DNA of 64,000 nt from Mumia quercus. GTDB taxonomy: Bacteria > Actinomycetota > Actinomycetes > Propionibacteriales > Nocardioidaceae. The stretch's first letter is position 1; every line of letters begins with the position of its first letter. The translations under genes were made by a program, and so were the position numbers. Below are positions 42,502-51,276 of this stretch, in pieces. The stretch lies in NCBI RefSeq assembly GCF_025506335.1, contig NZ_JANZYO010000002.1:172221-236220 (forward strand). Direction: 5' to 3'. The notes under the pieces were generated by a model. It saw only the letters and a list, made by a program, of their open reading frames with translations, did no database searches and was not told where the DNA came from.

Positions 42502-44003
42502 CGCCCGTGCAGCGCGAAGCTGCCCTCGACGCCGACGACACGAGCGTTGGTGAAGCAGCGGATCGTCTCCACCGTGCCCTCCTCGCCCAGGCCGGACAGT
42601 CCCCAGGCCGGCCGCGGCGTCATGAGGTGCAGGCTCATGATGGTCGAGCCGTTGACCTTGACCTCGCCGGCGTGCACCTGCCGGGCGAACGCGAGCGCCC
42701 GCTCCGTGTCGGTGCCGAGCACGTACCCCTCCAGCCCGTACGCGGTGCCGTTGGCGAGCGCGAGCGCCTCGTCCTCGGTCGTGTAGGTGTGCACGGTCGC
42801 GATCGGACCGAAGATCTCCTCGCGCGCGTCCTCGCCCGCCACGCCCGTGACGAGCGCCGGCGCCAGGAAGTTGCCCGTGCCGGGGACCGCGGTGCCGGTG
42901 TGGACCTCGCCACCTGCGGCGCGCAGCGCGTCGAGCGCGGACTCCAGGCGGGCACGGTGGACGGAGTGGACGATCGGCCCCAGGTCCGAGTCGGCGTCGA
43001 GCGGATCGCCTGCGCGCAGCCCGGAGAGCCGCTGCACCGCCCGGGAGACGACCTCGTCGGCCAGCTCCTCGGGGACGATGAGTCGCCCGAGCGCACGGCA
43101 CCACTGGCCGTTGAGCGTGGTCAGCAGGTCGACGGCCGCACGAGCGGCCGCCTCCGGGTCGGCGTCGGGCATGACGACGAGCGGGTTGTTGCCACCGAGC
43201 TCGAGCTGCAGCGCAGCGAGCTTTTCGGCGCACGCCGCGGCGACCGCGCGACCGCCGACGGCTCCGCCGGTGAACGACACCGCGCGGATCCGTGGATCGG
43301 TGACGACCGCGCCGCCCACGGCGGGACCACCCTGCAGCAGCTGGAACACGCCGCCGTCCACGCCGGCGTCGGCGAGCACCTGCGCGACCGTGGTGCCGAG
43401 GAGCGTCGTCGCGTACGGGGCGTACTCGCTGGGCTTGAGGATCGTCGGGCACCCGGCGGCCAGCGCGCTCGCGACCTTGTGCGCCGCCATCGGCGCGGGG
43501 GCGTTCCACGGGACCAGGCACACGGCGGGCCCGACCGGCAGGCGCAGGACCTCGACGGCCTGACCGTTCTCGCCCGTCACCGGGGGGTCGACGAGGGCGC
43601 CCGAGCGGAGCATCTCGGCGGCCAGGTGGAAGGCGCCGGGCACGATCATGCCCACGATGGACGTCTGCCGGACCGGGACGCCGGTGGCGAAGGCCTCCAG
43701 CGCAGCCAGCTCCGCCTGCCGGCCCTCGAGGGCGACCGCGATCGCGTCGAGCAGGTCGGCGCGCTCGGCCGGTGACGTCGAGGACCACGCGCCGCTGGTG
43801 TGCGCGGCCTGCGCAGCGGCGAGCGCGCGCTCGACGGACTCCGGCGCGCTCGCGACGGCGCTGCCCAGCGCAGCACCGCGCGCCGGGTCCTCGAGGACGA
43901 GGTCGAGGGTGCCCGTCGCGGCAGCGACCTCGCCCGCGACCACCTCGACGAGCGCGGGCAGCGTGACCGCTGCAGCCGTCCCGTCCTGCGCCGTGCTCGT
44001 CAT
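42498..44003 (-). CDS. Aldehyde dehydrogenase (second copy)
   Basis: 501 residues, ATG overlapped with the upstream stop. PAVCLVPWNAPAPMA, LQLELGGNNPLVV, TTLNGQWCRALGR (catalytic Cys) and EEIFGPIATVHTYTTEDEALALANGTAYGL are present. LMTPRPAWGLSGLGEEGT near the end is unusual for the family. Differs strongly from the copy at 38974, so the two probably serve different aldehydes. Part of the six-gene operon. Confidence 0.9.
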   Translation of the reverse strand: MTSTAQDGTAAAVTLPALVEVVAGEVAAATGTLDLVLEDPARGAALGSAVASAPESVERALAAAQAAHTSGAWSSTSPAERADLLDAIAVALEGRQAELAALEAFATGVPVRQTSIVGMIVPGAFHLAAEMLRSGALVDPPVTGENGQAVEVLRLPVGPAVCLVPWNAPAPMAAHKVASALAAGCPTILKPSEYAPYATTLLGTTVAQVLADAGVDGGVFQLLQGGPAVGGAVVTDPRIRAVSFTGGAVGGRAVAAACAEKLAALQLELGGNNPLVVMPDADPEAAARAAVDLLTTLNGQWCRALGRLIVPEELADEVVSRAVQRLSGLRAGDPLDADSDLGPIVHSVHRARLESALDALRAAGGEVHTGTAVPGTGNFLAPALVTGVAGEDAREEIFGPIATVHTYTTEDEALALANGTAYGLEGYVLGTDTERALAFARQVHAGEVKVNGSTIMSLHLMTPRPAWGLSGLGEEGTVETIRCFTNARVVGVEGSFALHGR

Positions 44004-45307
44004 CCCTGTCCCGCCTTCGCCTTCGCGTCCACTGCGTCGGGCGTGGTCAGCCCGATCCACGACTCGTCGGTGACCAGCAGCTGGGCGAGGTCGAGCTTGC
44101 CCCGCTCGGCGGGGAACGCCTGGACCAGGCCCATCGCGGTGTCACGTACGGCGCGACCGATGACGTTGTCCATCAGTGCGCCCGACGTCCCACACATCTT
44201 CAACGACGTGATGGCCACCGCGAAGGCTTTCTCGCAGACCGAGCCCTTGGCGAGCTTCCAGTTCTTGACGACCTCGGGCTTGGGCAGGATCGGCGGGTCG
44301 CTCGCCTCGAGCTCCACCTGGTAGCGCAGCCACAGGTGCATGTCGGTCAGGTCGTGCTGGGCCTCGCCGATCAGGACCTGGTGCATCGGCGAGGACGCGA
44401 TCGGCTTGCCGGTGTCGGCGAAGGTCGCCTTCATCGTGCGCGCGAACGCGTAGTCCCACGCGCCCTTCGCGATGCCCGCGTAGATCGCGGCGATCGCGAT
44501 CTGGTTGCCCACCCACGACCCGCGCGACATCGACGTCGCCCGGGCGAATCCCGCAGGGACCGTCAGGGCGTGGTCGGCGGGGACGAAGCAGTCCTCCATG
44601 ACGAGACCGAAGTTGTCCGAGGCCCGCATGCCCAGACCGCTCCACTCCGTACGCGGCCGGATGCCCTCGGAGTCACGGGCGACGAGGAAGAGCGAGATGC
44701 CGTCGATGCCGTCGATGTCGGCGCGACGTGCGGTCACGAGGTAGTAGTCGGCGGTGCCGGAGAGGCAGCCGAACGACTTCTCGCCGTTGAGGCTCCAGCC
44801 TCCCTCGACCGGCGTGGCGGTGGTCGAGATGAGGACGTTGGCGTTGCTCGCCTTGGCGGCCTCGCTCGCGAAGTTGGCGAGGCACCGCTCCTCGGTCCCC
44901 ATCAGGTGCAGGACCTTCTCGGCGAACGCCCGGACCTCCTCGGCCTCGTCGTCCTCGTACAGCCCCGCCTCCAGCGCCGCGAGCGGCAGCAGGCCGCGCG
45001 ACGAGGCCGAGCAGTGGAAGAAGTACGCGAGCGCGGTCGACCCGCAGACCGTGCCGAGCGCGTACGTGGTGGCGACCAGGTCGCGCAGGCCTCCGCCGAG
45101 GCCGCCGTACTCCTTCGGGACGACGAGCCCGAGGAGCCCGGCGTCGGCGAGGAGCTTCACGTGGCCCTCGGGGAAGGCGCCGCTGGCATCGGCTGCCTGA
45201 GCGGCGTCGCGCACCGCGGGGAGGATCTCCTCGACCCGCTCGGCGCGCGCACGCTCCTCGGGGCTGAGGTCGGTCAAGAGGTGTTCGGCAGTCAGCATGG
45301 CCGTCAT
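44000..45307 (-). CDS. Acyl-CoA dehydrogenase-fold flavin monooxygenase (class D) candidate
   Basis: 435 residues with the acyl-CoA dehydrogenase fold (GLLGLVVPKEYGGLGGG, WSLNGEKSFGCLSGTAD, GLGMRASDNFGLVMEDCFVP). The E-G-T-N catalytic-base segment of true dehydrogenases is missing near the end (AMGLVQAFPAERGKLDLAQLL). The neighbouring upstream gene starts with a flavin reductase domain. Both facts fit a two-component oxygenase such as HsaA or DszC, which uses reduced flavin. True dehydrogenase activity is the alternative. Confidence 0.78.
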   Translation of the reverse strand: MTAMLTAEHLLTDLSPEERARAERVEEILPAVRDAAQAADASGAFPEGHVKLLADAGLLGLVVPKEYGGLGGGLRDLVATTYALGTVCGSTALAYFFHCSASSRGLLPLAALEAGLYEDDEAEEVRAFAEKVLHLMGTEERCLANFASEAAKASNANVLISTTATPVEGGWSLNGEKSFGCLSGTADYYLVTARRADIDGIDGISLFLVARDSEGIRPRTEWSGLGMRASDNFGLVMEDCFVPADHALTVPAGFARATSMSRGSWVGNQIAIAAIYAGIAKGAWDYAFARTMKATFADTGKPIASSPMHQVLIGEAQHDLTDMHLWLRYQVELEASDPPILPKPEVVKNWKLAKGSVCEKAFAVAITSLKMCGTSGALMDNVIGRAVRDTAMGLVQAFPAERGKLDLAQLLVTDESWIGLTTPDAVDAKAKAGQG

Positions 45308-45313
45308 CAGCTC

Positions 45314-46633
45314 CTACAGGGAAGGCATCGGGGTGGGGTGGGCGGTGCTCGCGGACGTGCCGTTCGGAGACGGCGCCGGCGGGCCTGGTGGGTGTTCGCG
45401 GAGGCGGCGCGCGACGCGGTCCAGCGCCACGGCGTCCGCCGGGGTGGTGACGTCGAGCGTCTCCAGGAGGCGCAGGAGGTCCTCGGTGGCGACGGCGCCG
45501 TCGAGGCCGCCGAGCGTCGTGTCGAAGTGGTGGACCCCGGACTTCAGCGCGGTGAGGACGTTGACCAGGCCCAGCCGGTCCTTGTCCCGCAGCCGAAGAC
45601 GCAGCGGGACCGGACGGGCGAGCCCGACGGCGTCCTGGAGGAGGGCGCGCACCTGCAGCGGCGTCGCCGCCCCGGAGGTGTCGTCCAGGCAGATCTCGGT
45701 CGCCCCGGAGTGAGCGAGGACGTCGATGGCCGCGAGCGCGGGCTCGTTGCCGGCGAGGGCGAACGCGTCCTCGAGGATCACCACGCGGCCCGTCGTCCCC
45801 TCGTCGCCCGCGAGCTCGCGGGCGAGCACCGCAGCGCGCTCGACGGAGCGCGGGTCGTGGCCGTCGGCCTTGAACTCGAGGACGGAGATGCCCCGGTCCA
45901 CGGCCTGGCGAGCCTGCACGGCCGACTCGACCAACGCGCTGCGGTGGTCGGCGTCGGCAGCGGCCTCCACTGCGGCGCCGCCCCACGGGAGGGTCTCGAG
46001 AGGTGCCCCCGCGGTGAGGTCGGCCACCCGTACGCGGATGCCGGAACGACCGACGTGGTGGGCCGTGCGGCGGACCGAGTCGGCGATCTCGCCCCGCGAG
46101 GCGAGCGAGTTCACGAGGCCGCTGTCGGCCAGCGTCGCGACGTCGGGGAGGACGTCGGCGAACTGGCCCCAGCCGCGCGAGTGGAACAGCAGCGGCGCGG
46201 TACGGCGCGCGGCGTGCCCGGCGAGGACCTCGCCGACGAAGATCGTGTGGTCGCCGCCCGGATAGGCGTGCAGCACCCGGCAGTCGAGCCAGCCGAGCGC
46301 GGAGTCGAGGAGCGGGACCCCGGTGGCCGCCGTGGACCACGTCTCGCCGTCGAAGCGGTCGGCGACGTCGCCCGCCATCCCCGCGAACCGGCGCGCGACC
46401 TCGGCCTGGTCCTTCGCGAGGACGCTGATCCCGAAGACGCCGCTGCTCTCCACGAGCCCGTGGCTGTAGAGCCTCCGGTCCAGGCATATCGACACCAACG
46501 GCGGGTCGAGACTCACGCTCGAGAACGAGCTCGCCGTCATGCCGTGCCGGACTCCGTCGACGACGGTGGTGACGACGGTGACGCCGCTGGGCCACTGGGC
46601 CAGCACGTCGCGGAACGTCGAAGCCTCGACCAC
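45314..46633 (-). CDS. Fusion: flavin reductase (HpaC-like) + degenerate HMG-CoA-lyase-like barrel
   Basis: 439 residues, GTG with AAGGAGG upstream. Residues 1 to about 160 are a flavin reductase-like domain (WPSGVTVVTTVVDGVRHGMTASSF, VSICLDRRLYSHG, FGISVLAKDQ, DHTIFVGEVLAG). From about 190 to 410 follows a TIM-barrel segment of the HMGL/DRE-TIM type (VHHFDTTLGGLDG-AVATEDLLRLLE). In this second part the R-D-G-L-Q-N-E opening, the H-x-H metal pair (here LRLRLRDKDRLG) and the catalytic Cys loop are missing. It probably supplies reduced flavin to the oxygenase downstream; the second half may only bind a CoA-ester-like ligand. First gene of the operon. Confidence 0.75.
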   Translation of the reverse strand: MVEASTFRDVLAQWPSGVTVVTTVVDGVRHGMTASSFSSVSLDPPLVSICLDRRLYSHGLVESSGVFGISVLAKDQAEVARRFAGMAGDVADRFDGETWSTAATGVPLLDSALGWLDCRVLHAYPGGDHTIFVGEVLAGHAARRTAPLLFHSRGWGQFADVLPDVATLADSGLVNSLASRGEIADSVRRTAHHVGRSGIRVRVADLTAGAPLETLPWGGAAVEAAADADHRSALVESAVQARQAVDRGISVLEFKADGHDPRSVERAAVLARELAGDEGTTGRVVILEDAFALAGNEPALAAIDVLAHSGATEICLDDTSGAATPLQVRALLQDAVGLARPVPLRLRLRDKDRLGLVNVLTALKSGVHHFDTTLGGLDGAVATEDLLRLLETLDVTTPADAVALDRVARRLREHPPGPPAPSPNGTSASTAHPTPMPSL

Positions 46634-46661
46634 TGATCCACCTCCTTCAAAGGTGGTAGAG

Positions 46662-46674
46662 AATATACAATATC
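46662..46674. promoter_or_regulatory. AT-rich operator B between the oxidation operon and gntR
   Basis: AATAT-ACA-ATATC, 12 of 13 positions close to site A (AATATACGATATT, two differences). It lies 29 bp before the flavin-reductase-fusion GTG and 103 bp before gntR, so it may serve both. A natural place for autoregulation. Confidence 0.6.
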
Positions 46675-46730
46675 GACTTGCGGTTGTGCCACGTCGTTCT
46701 TCGCCAAGTCGTCGAGGGCCTGCGAGAATC

Positions 46731-46736
46731 TATGAT
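46731..46736 (+). promoter_or_regulatory. gntR -10 element
   Basis: TATGAT matches the sigma-70 -10 consensus at 5 of 6 bases, 41 bp before the gntR ATG; no clear -35. The flanking AATCTATGATGTAG resembles a half AT-rich site. Confidence 0.4.
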
Positions 46737-46776
46737 GTAGACGCACGAAGGTCCTGACTCATAGAGGAGCACCCGC

Positions 46777-47484
46777 ATGGCACGACGTAGCCGATCCGAC
46801 CGCACCACCCGGCCGATCGCCCACGTGTCACTCGTCGACCGCGTGACCAGCGAGCTCCGCGCGTCGATCCTCACCGGAGAGATCCAGCCGGGGTCGTCGG
46901 TCTCCATCGTCGAGCTCTGCGAGCTCTACGACGTCAGCCACATCCCCGTGCGCGAGGCGCTGCGCCGGCTGGAGAGCGAGGGCATCGTGAGCCTGCGGCC
47001 CGGCCGCTCCGCGCTCGTCGCCGCGCTCAGCGCCGAGGACCTCGCCGACATCTACCGGCTCCGGCGCCTGATCGAGGGCGACCTCGCCGCGCAGGCCGCG
47101 CGCCAGATGACCGACGAGCTGATCGCCGAGGCCGAGGAGGCCCTCGACGAGTACGTCGCCATCGAGCGTGAGCCGGCCGCCCTGACGGCCGCGCACCACG
47201 CCTTCCACGCCACGCTGCTCTCCGACGTCATGGGCAACGCCGACAAGAACGTGCTCGACCTCCTCTGGCACTCGGCAGACCGCTACCTGCACCTGCTCAT
47301 GCGCGACCTCGACCACGCGCCCGAGACCAAGGAGCACCGCATCGACGAGCACCGCGAGCTCCTCGACCTGGCACGGGCACGCAAGTCGGCGGCGTTCAAG
47401 AAGGCGTGGATCGCCCACCTCGACGGCAGCGAGCGCTCGCTGATGGCCGCCCTGGGGAACCGCGCGGTGGCGGACTCCGCCTGA
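46777..47484 (+). CDS. GntR-family (FadR/FCD) transcriptional regulator
   Basis: 235 residues, ATG with GAGGAG 9 nt upstream. N-terminal winged helix (LVDRVTSELRASILTGEIQPGSSV, ELYDVSHIPVREALRRLESEGIV) and an FCD effector domain. The usual metal ligands of FCD domains are plausible as HHAFHATLL, DEHREL and AHLDGS. Effectors of this subfamily are mostly organic acids. Sits at the centre of the units that carry the AT-rich sites, and is the best candidate to bind them (inference). Confidence 0.9.
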   Translation: MARRSRSDRTTRPIAHVSLVDRVTSELRASILTGEIQPGSSVSIVELCELYDVSHIPVREALRRLESEGIVSLRPGRSALVAALSAEDLADIYRLRRLIEGDLAAQAARQMTDELIAEAEEALDEYVAIEREPAALTAAHHAFHATLLSDVMGNADKNVLDLLWHSADRYLHLLMRDLDHAPETKEHRIDEHRELLDLARARKSAAFKKAWIAHLDGSERSLMAALGNRAVADSA

Positions 47485-47497
47485 GCGGCCCGCGACG

Positions 47498-49117
47498 TCA
47501 GGGCTTGACCAGCGCGTCGGCGATCGCCCACGGGCGCCCGTCGACGACGTCCGTGCCCCGCGAGACGAGGCGGTTCGACGCCTGCTCGGGGCTCAGCGAG
47601 GCGAGCGTGACCGCCTGCTCGGTGAGGACGGGGTCCGGGCGGCTGATGACGCCGTCGAACTGCCACCCTCCGCTCCACAGCGTGAAGTCGGCGGACAGCG
47701 GCACGAGCATCCCCGCCCCGTACGCCCCCGGGCGTGAGGCGACGACGAGGTTGAGCCGGTTCTCTGCCGCCCGCTCGAGCAGCAGCAGGTCGAGGTCGTG
47801 GGGCGCCGCCGTCGTGAACGGGACGGCGACCACGTCGGCGTCCTGCAGCGACGCGAGGCGGAACGTCTCCGGGTGCAGCGCGTCGTCACCGACCACGACG
47901 GCGAGCCGCCCCCAGGGCAGGTCGACGACCTGGAGCGCGTCACCCAGGCCCGTCGCCCACGCGGCGTGCCGCGCGCTGGCGTGCAGCTGCGGCTGACGGA
48001 CCACGACGCCGTCCGCGTCCACGGCGACCCCGACGTGCTGGTCGCCGTCGCGCAGGCTCGTCACCGCGGTCGCCGTCGTGCCGGCGAGCACCGCGTGGAG
48101 GTCGTCGAGCGCGACGCCGGCCAGCTCGGGGAGGACGACGAGCTGGGCGCCGTCGACGACGGCCTGGCGCACCAGAGCGACGAGGTCGTCACCGTCGGCC
48201 GGGCAGATCGACGCCGCGACGAGGGAGGGAGCGCCGGCAGGCGCCTGACGCCCGCGCGGCGCAGCGATGATCGGGCCGTACAGCTCCGGCCGCCGGGCGG
48301 CCATGACGTCCGTGCCGTCCGGACGCCGCTTGTCGTCCGCGAGGGTGACGTCGATGTCGGCGACGACGACGGCCTCGCCCGTGAGCGGACCGCGCGCGAC
48401 GACCGTGCCGTCCGGCGCGACGATCTGGCTCTCCCCCGCACCGTGGAGGCGCTCGACCGGCACGCCGACCGCCTGGGCGACGGCACCGATGCTGTGCTCG
48501 GGGACGAGCGGCCCGACCTTGTTGGCCGCCACCACCCAGACACGGTTCTCGACCGCACGTACGGGGACGTGCAGGGAGGCCTCGTCGAGCGCGAACGAGT
48601 TGAGGCTGTTGAGAAGGACCTGCGCACCTCCGACGGCGAGCATCCGCGGCGTCTCGTTGATGACGCCGTCCATGCAGGAGTACAGACCGAGGCGGCCGAG
48701 CGGCGTCTCCACCACGAGCGAGGGCTCGGTCGCAGGATCGAGGTGGTCGCGCTCGCTGCCCATGAGGACCTGCTTGTCGCTCGTCGCGAGGATCGCGCCG
48801 TCCGGACCGATGAGGACGTTGCTCCCGGTCGTGCGCCCGTCCTCGCGCAGGAGGGTGCAGTTCACCAGCAGGTGGATCTCGTGCGTGGCCGCGGTCTCGG
48901 CCAGCGTGCGGACGAACTCCCCGTCGAGCGTCTGGGCCATGCGGCGCGCGTGCGCGCGGTCGGCGTACCAGGACACGTGGTTGCCGAACTCGGGAAGGAC
49001 GACCAGCTGGGCCCCTTGGGCGACCGCGTCCTCGACGAGGCGAACGGCGGTGGCGAGATTCTCGGCGACGTCCTCGGTGGCGGCGAGCTGGACGGCGGCG
49101 ACGCGTACGACAGTCAT
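47498..49117 (-). CDS. Carbon-nitrogen hydrolase (nitrilase superfamily) with tandem domains, second degenerate
   Basis: 539 residues, two nitrilase folds in a row. The first keeps the catalytic triad: Glu in VVLPEFGNH, Lys in SDKQVLMGSE, Cys in GLYSCMDGVIN. The second (from about 300) has LPELAGV for the Glu, but RQPQLH where the Lys should be and VVVGDDALHP where the Cys should be, so it is likely inactive. The family splits amides and nitriles. Start ATG 49117 follows a -10-like TATGGT by 7 nt (leaderless); ATG 49129 is also in frame. Possible role: half-amide hydrolysis. Confidence 0.82.
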   Translation of the reverse strand: MTVVRVAAVQLAATEDVAENLATAVRLVEDAVAQGAQLVVLPEFGNHVSWYADRAHARRMAQTLDGEFVRTLAETAATHEIHLLVNCTLLREDGRTTGSNVLIGPDGAILATSDKQVLMGSERDHLDPATEPSLVVETPLGRLGLYSCMDGVINETPRMLAVGGAQVLLNSLNSFALDEASLHVPVRAVENRVWVVAANKVGPLVPEHSIGAVAQAVGVPVERLHGAGESQIVAPDGTVVARGPLTGEAVVVADIDVTLADDKRRPDGTDVMAARRPELYGPIIAAPRGRQAPAGAPSLVAASICPADGDDLVALVRQAVVDGAQLVVLPELAGVALDDLHAVLAGTTATAVTSLRDGDQHVGVAVDADGVVVRQPQLHASARHAAWATGLGDALQVVDLPWGRLAVVVGDDALHPETFRLASLQDADVVAVPFTTAAPHDLDLLLLERAAENRLNLVVASRPGAYGAGMLVPLSADFTLWSGGWQFDGVISRPDPVLTEQAVTLASLSPEQASNRLVSRGTDVVDGRPWAIADALVKP

Positions 49118-49127
49118 GGGCGAAACC

Positions 49128-49137
49128 ATATATCCTT
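49128..49137. promoter_or_regulatory. AT-rich operator G between nitrilase and MFS genes
   Basis: ATATATCCTT differs in one base from ATATATCATT in sites D and F. Located 11 bp before the nitrilase ATG and 69 bp before the MFS GTG. Weakest of the seven sites. Confidence 0.45.
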
Positions 49138-49205
49138 CTACGATCCTCCCCTAGAGTTTCCCAGAGGACTTCCCCGCCGATGTTTCCCCGTGACAGGAGC
49201 CCGAC

Positions 49206-50615
49206 GTGAGTGACCAGCCCCTCGATCCTCATCCTCCCCAGGAGGAGGCCGTCCCACGGGCAGCCGTCCAGGGCACCGTACCCCTGACGGCCTTCGTGGG
49301 TCGCCCCCCGATGGAGGTCGACCTGGCACGCTCGGCGCCGTTCGGCTGGTGGGCGGCCATCGTGATCGCGCTGGTGGCGTTCATCGACCGGATCGAGGTC
49401 AACCTGATCGCCGGCGCCCTGCCCGCGATCCAGGACGAGTTCGGCTTCAGCGACACCTGGGCCGGCGCCATCCCCACCGCCGCCTCCCTCGCCGCCGTCG
49501 TCCTCCTCCTCCCGGCCGGCCGTCTCGCCGACAAGGGACGGCGGACGTGGATCGTGGCGCTGGTCGTGCTGACGTGGGCGTTGTTCTCGGTGGCCAGCGG
49601 GCTGGCGACGACGTTCGCGATGTTCTTCGTCATCCGCATCCTGCTCGGCGCGGCCGGCCAGCTGTACAACCCGCCGGCGTCGAGCCTCCTCGCCGACTAC
49701 TACCCCGGGAGCACCCGCGGCAAGGCCTTCGGCCTCGAGCGCGCGGGCTACTACATGGGTCTGCCCGTGGGCGTCGCCGTCGGCGGTGCCGTCGCCGAGG
49801 CGCTCGACTGGCGCGCTGTCTTCTTCATCGTCGCGATCCCCGGCGTCCTCGTCGCCGCGCTCGTCCTCACCGTCCGTGAGCCGGTCCGCGGGATCGGCGA
49901 CCGCATCGACCGCCTCCGGGCCGACAGCCTGTCCGCCGCCGACCGGGGCGTGCACGCCGAGACCCCGAGCCTGAGCACCTCGATGCTCCAGGAGGCGCGC
50001 GCGGTCCTCTCGATCATGTCCCTGCGCGGCATCACGATCAGCCTGGGGCTGCTCTACCTCGGGCTCGGCGGCCTCTTCTACTGGCTCCCGACCTTGCTCC
50101 AGCGCACCGAGGACATGTCGTACGACGCCGCGGCGGGCATCGCCGGTGGCGTCGGCGGTGTCGGCATCGTCATCGGCATCATCCTCGGCAGCCGCATCGG
50201 CGACCGGGGTCATGGCGTGAAGTCGGGGTGGCGGATCCGGATCAGCGTCTGGTTCCTCCTGGTCGGCGCCCTGTCGATCACCGGTGTCGTCCTCCTGCCC
50301 GGCGTCGCCCTCCGGGTCACGCTCGTCGCGCTGGCCTGCGTCGGCTTCGCCGGCGCCATCCCGAACCTCACGGCGGCCTCTGCCGACGTCGTCCCCGCCG
50401 CCCGGCGCGGGCTGGGCTTCGCTGCCGTGCAGTTCCTGCTGTCGCTGGGCGGCGCGCTCGGACCGTTCCTCATCGGCGTGGTCTCCGACGCGACCGGCTC
50501 CATCAACATCGCGTTCCTCGCGCTGGTGCCGCCGCTGTTCGCCAGCGTGCTGATCCTGCGGTGGGCCGCGATCACCTACGACGACGACGCACGCAAGGCG
50601 CTCACCGGGACCTGA
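49206..50615 (+). CDS. Major facilitator superfamily transporter
   Basis: 469 residues from a GTG with AGGAG 6 nt upstream. About 12 hydrophobic helices. The loop after helix 2 reads GRLADKGRRTW, the MFS signature, and a further DRxE-like segment (AFIDRIEVNLIAG) lies in helix 1. A charged N-terminal tail of about 45 residues precedes helix 1. Spinster/aromatic-acid transporter-like members carry carboxylates. Divergent from the nitrilase, so it probably imports or exports an acid or amide of the same pathway. Confidence 0.88.
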   Translation: MSDQPLDPHPPQEEAVPRAAVQGTVPLTAFVGRPPMEVDLARSAPFGWWAAIVIALVAFIDRIEVNLIAGALPAIQDEFGFSDTWAGAIPTAASLAAVVLLLPAGRLADKGRRTWIVALVVLTWALFSVASGLATTFAMFFVIRILLGAAGQLYNPPASSLLADYYPGSTRGKAFGLERAGYYMGLPVGVAVGGAVAEALDWRAVFFIVAIPGVLVAALVLTVREPVRGIGDRIDRLRADSLSAADRGVHAETPSLSTSMLQEARAVLSIMSLRGITISLGLLYLGLGGLFYWLPTLLQRTEDMSYDAAAGIAGGVGGVGIVIGIILGSRIGDRGHGVKSGWRIRISVWFLLVGALSITGVVLLPGVALRVTLVALACVGFAGAIPNLTAASADVVPAARRGLGFAAVQFLLSLGGALGPFLIGVVSDATGSINIAFLALVPPLFASVLILRWAAITYDDDARKALTGT

Positions 50616-50630
50616 GGCCCGGCGCCCACG

Positions 50631-50673
50631 CACGACGAAACCCCCGGCGCGGTGCGCCGGGGGTTTCGTCGTG
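50631..50673. terminator. Strong bidirectional terminator
   Basis: Perfect 20-bp inverted repeat (50631-50650 and 50654-50673) with a 3-nt loop and a TTT in the arm, between the convergent MFS and cupin genes. Confidence 0.85.
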
Positions 50674-50697
50674 GTGCGGGTCGTCAGCCCTGTGGTG

Positions 50698-51276
50698 TCA
50701 GCCCCAGTGGCGGACGACGACCGGGCCGTCGTACGTCGGCGCCGTCTCGCCCGCCGGGAGGTGCGCCCAGCGGCGCTGCGCAGTCCAGCACAGGTCGACG
50801 TCCGTCGCGAAGGTGCTGATCTGGGCGCCGTCGAGCACCTCGACCGATCCCGGCAGCGCGCCGCCGGCCGGGCGTACGACGCCGGGGGCGACCTCGCGCA
50901 CGGCGAGCGTGCCGGCCTCGTCGGACGGCCCTTCGGTCCACCCACCGGGCGCACCGCTGAACCACACGAGCGCGCGCGTCGCCGTCGGCGTGCCGGTCTG
51001 GGAGCGGGTCGCCTTCGGCTCGACCACGAGCATCGAGCCCGGCTCGCAGGTCTCGCCGCTCATCGACAGCGCACCCTCGAGGACGAGCATCTCCTCCCCC
51101 GCCGGCTGGTGGCCCGTCATCGCCCGCTCCCAGCCCTCGGGGAACTGGACGAGGACGGTCCGCGACGTCGCGTCCGGCGACGCGTACAGCAGCACCATCT
51201 CGGCCTTCTGGGCGGCGCCGGCAGGGGCGAAGCTCGTCCACTCCAGCGTGTCGTCGTACAGGTCCTGCTCGATCAC
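50698..51276 (-). CDS. Cupin-fold protein
   Basis: 192 residues, GTG overlapped with the amidase stop, AAGGAG 8 nt upstream. Beta-rich double-stranded helix; the cupin motif GHQPAGEEMLVLEGALSMSGE and GSMLVVEPKATRSQTG is visible, with the H and E metal ligands of motif 1. The N- and C-parts look like two related halves (ChrR/DUF4437-like). Function unknown; last gene of the CaiB-amidase unit. Confidence 0.78.
   Translation of the reverse strand: MIEQDLYDDTLEWTSFAPAGAAQKAEMVLLYASPDATSRTVLVQFPEGWERAMTGHQPAGEEMLVLEGALSMSGETCEPGSMLVVEPKATRSQTGTPTATRALVWFSGAPGGWTEGPSDEAGTLAVREVAPGVVRPAGGALPGSVEVLDGAQISTFATDVDLCWTAQRRWAHLPAGETAPTYDGPVVVRHWG

Noticed and set aside
48189-50954. 921-codon minus-strand frame across nitrilase and MFS genes
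   Set aside because: Compositionally biased shadow crossing a promoter gap and a terminator; no motif.
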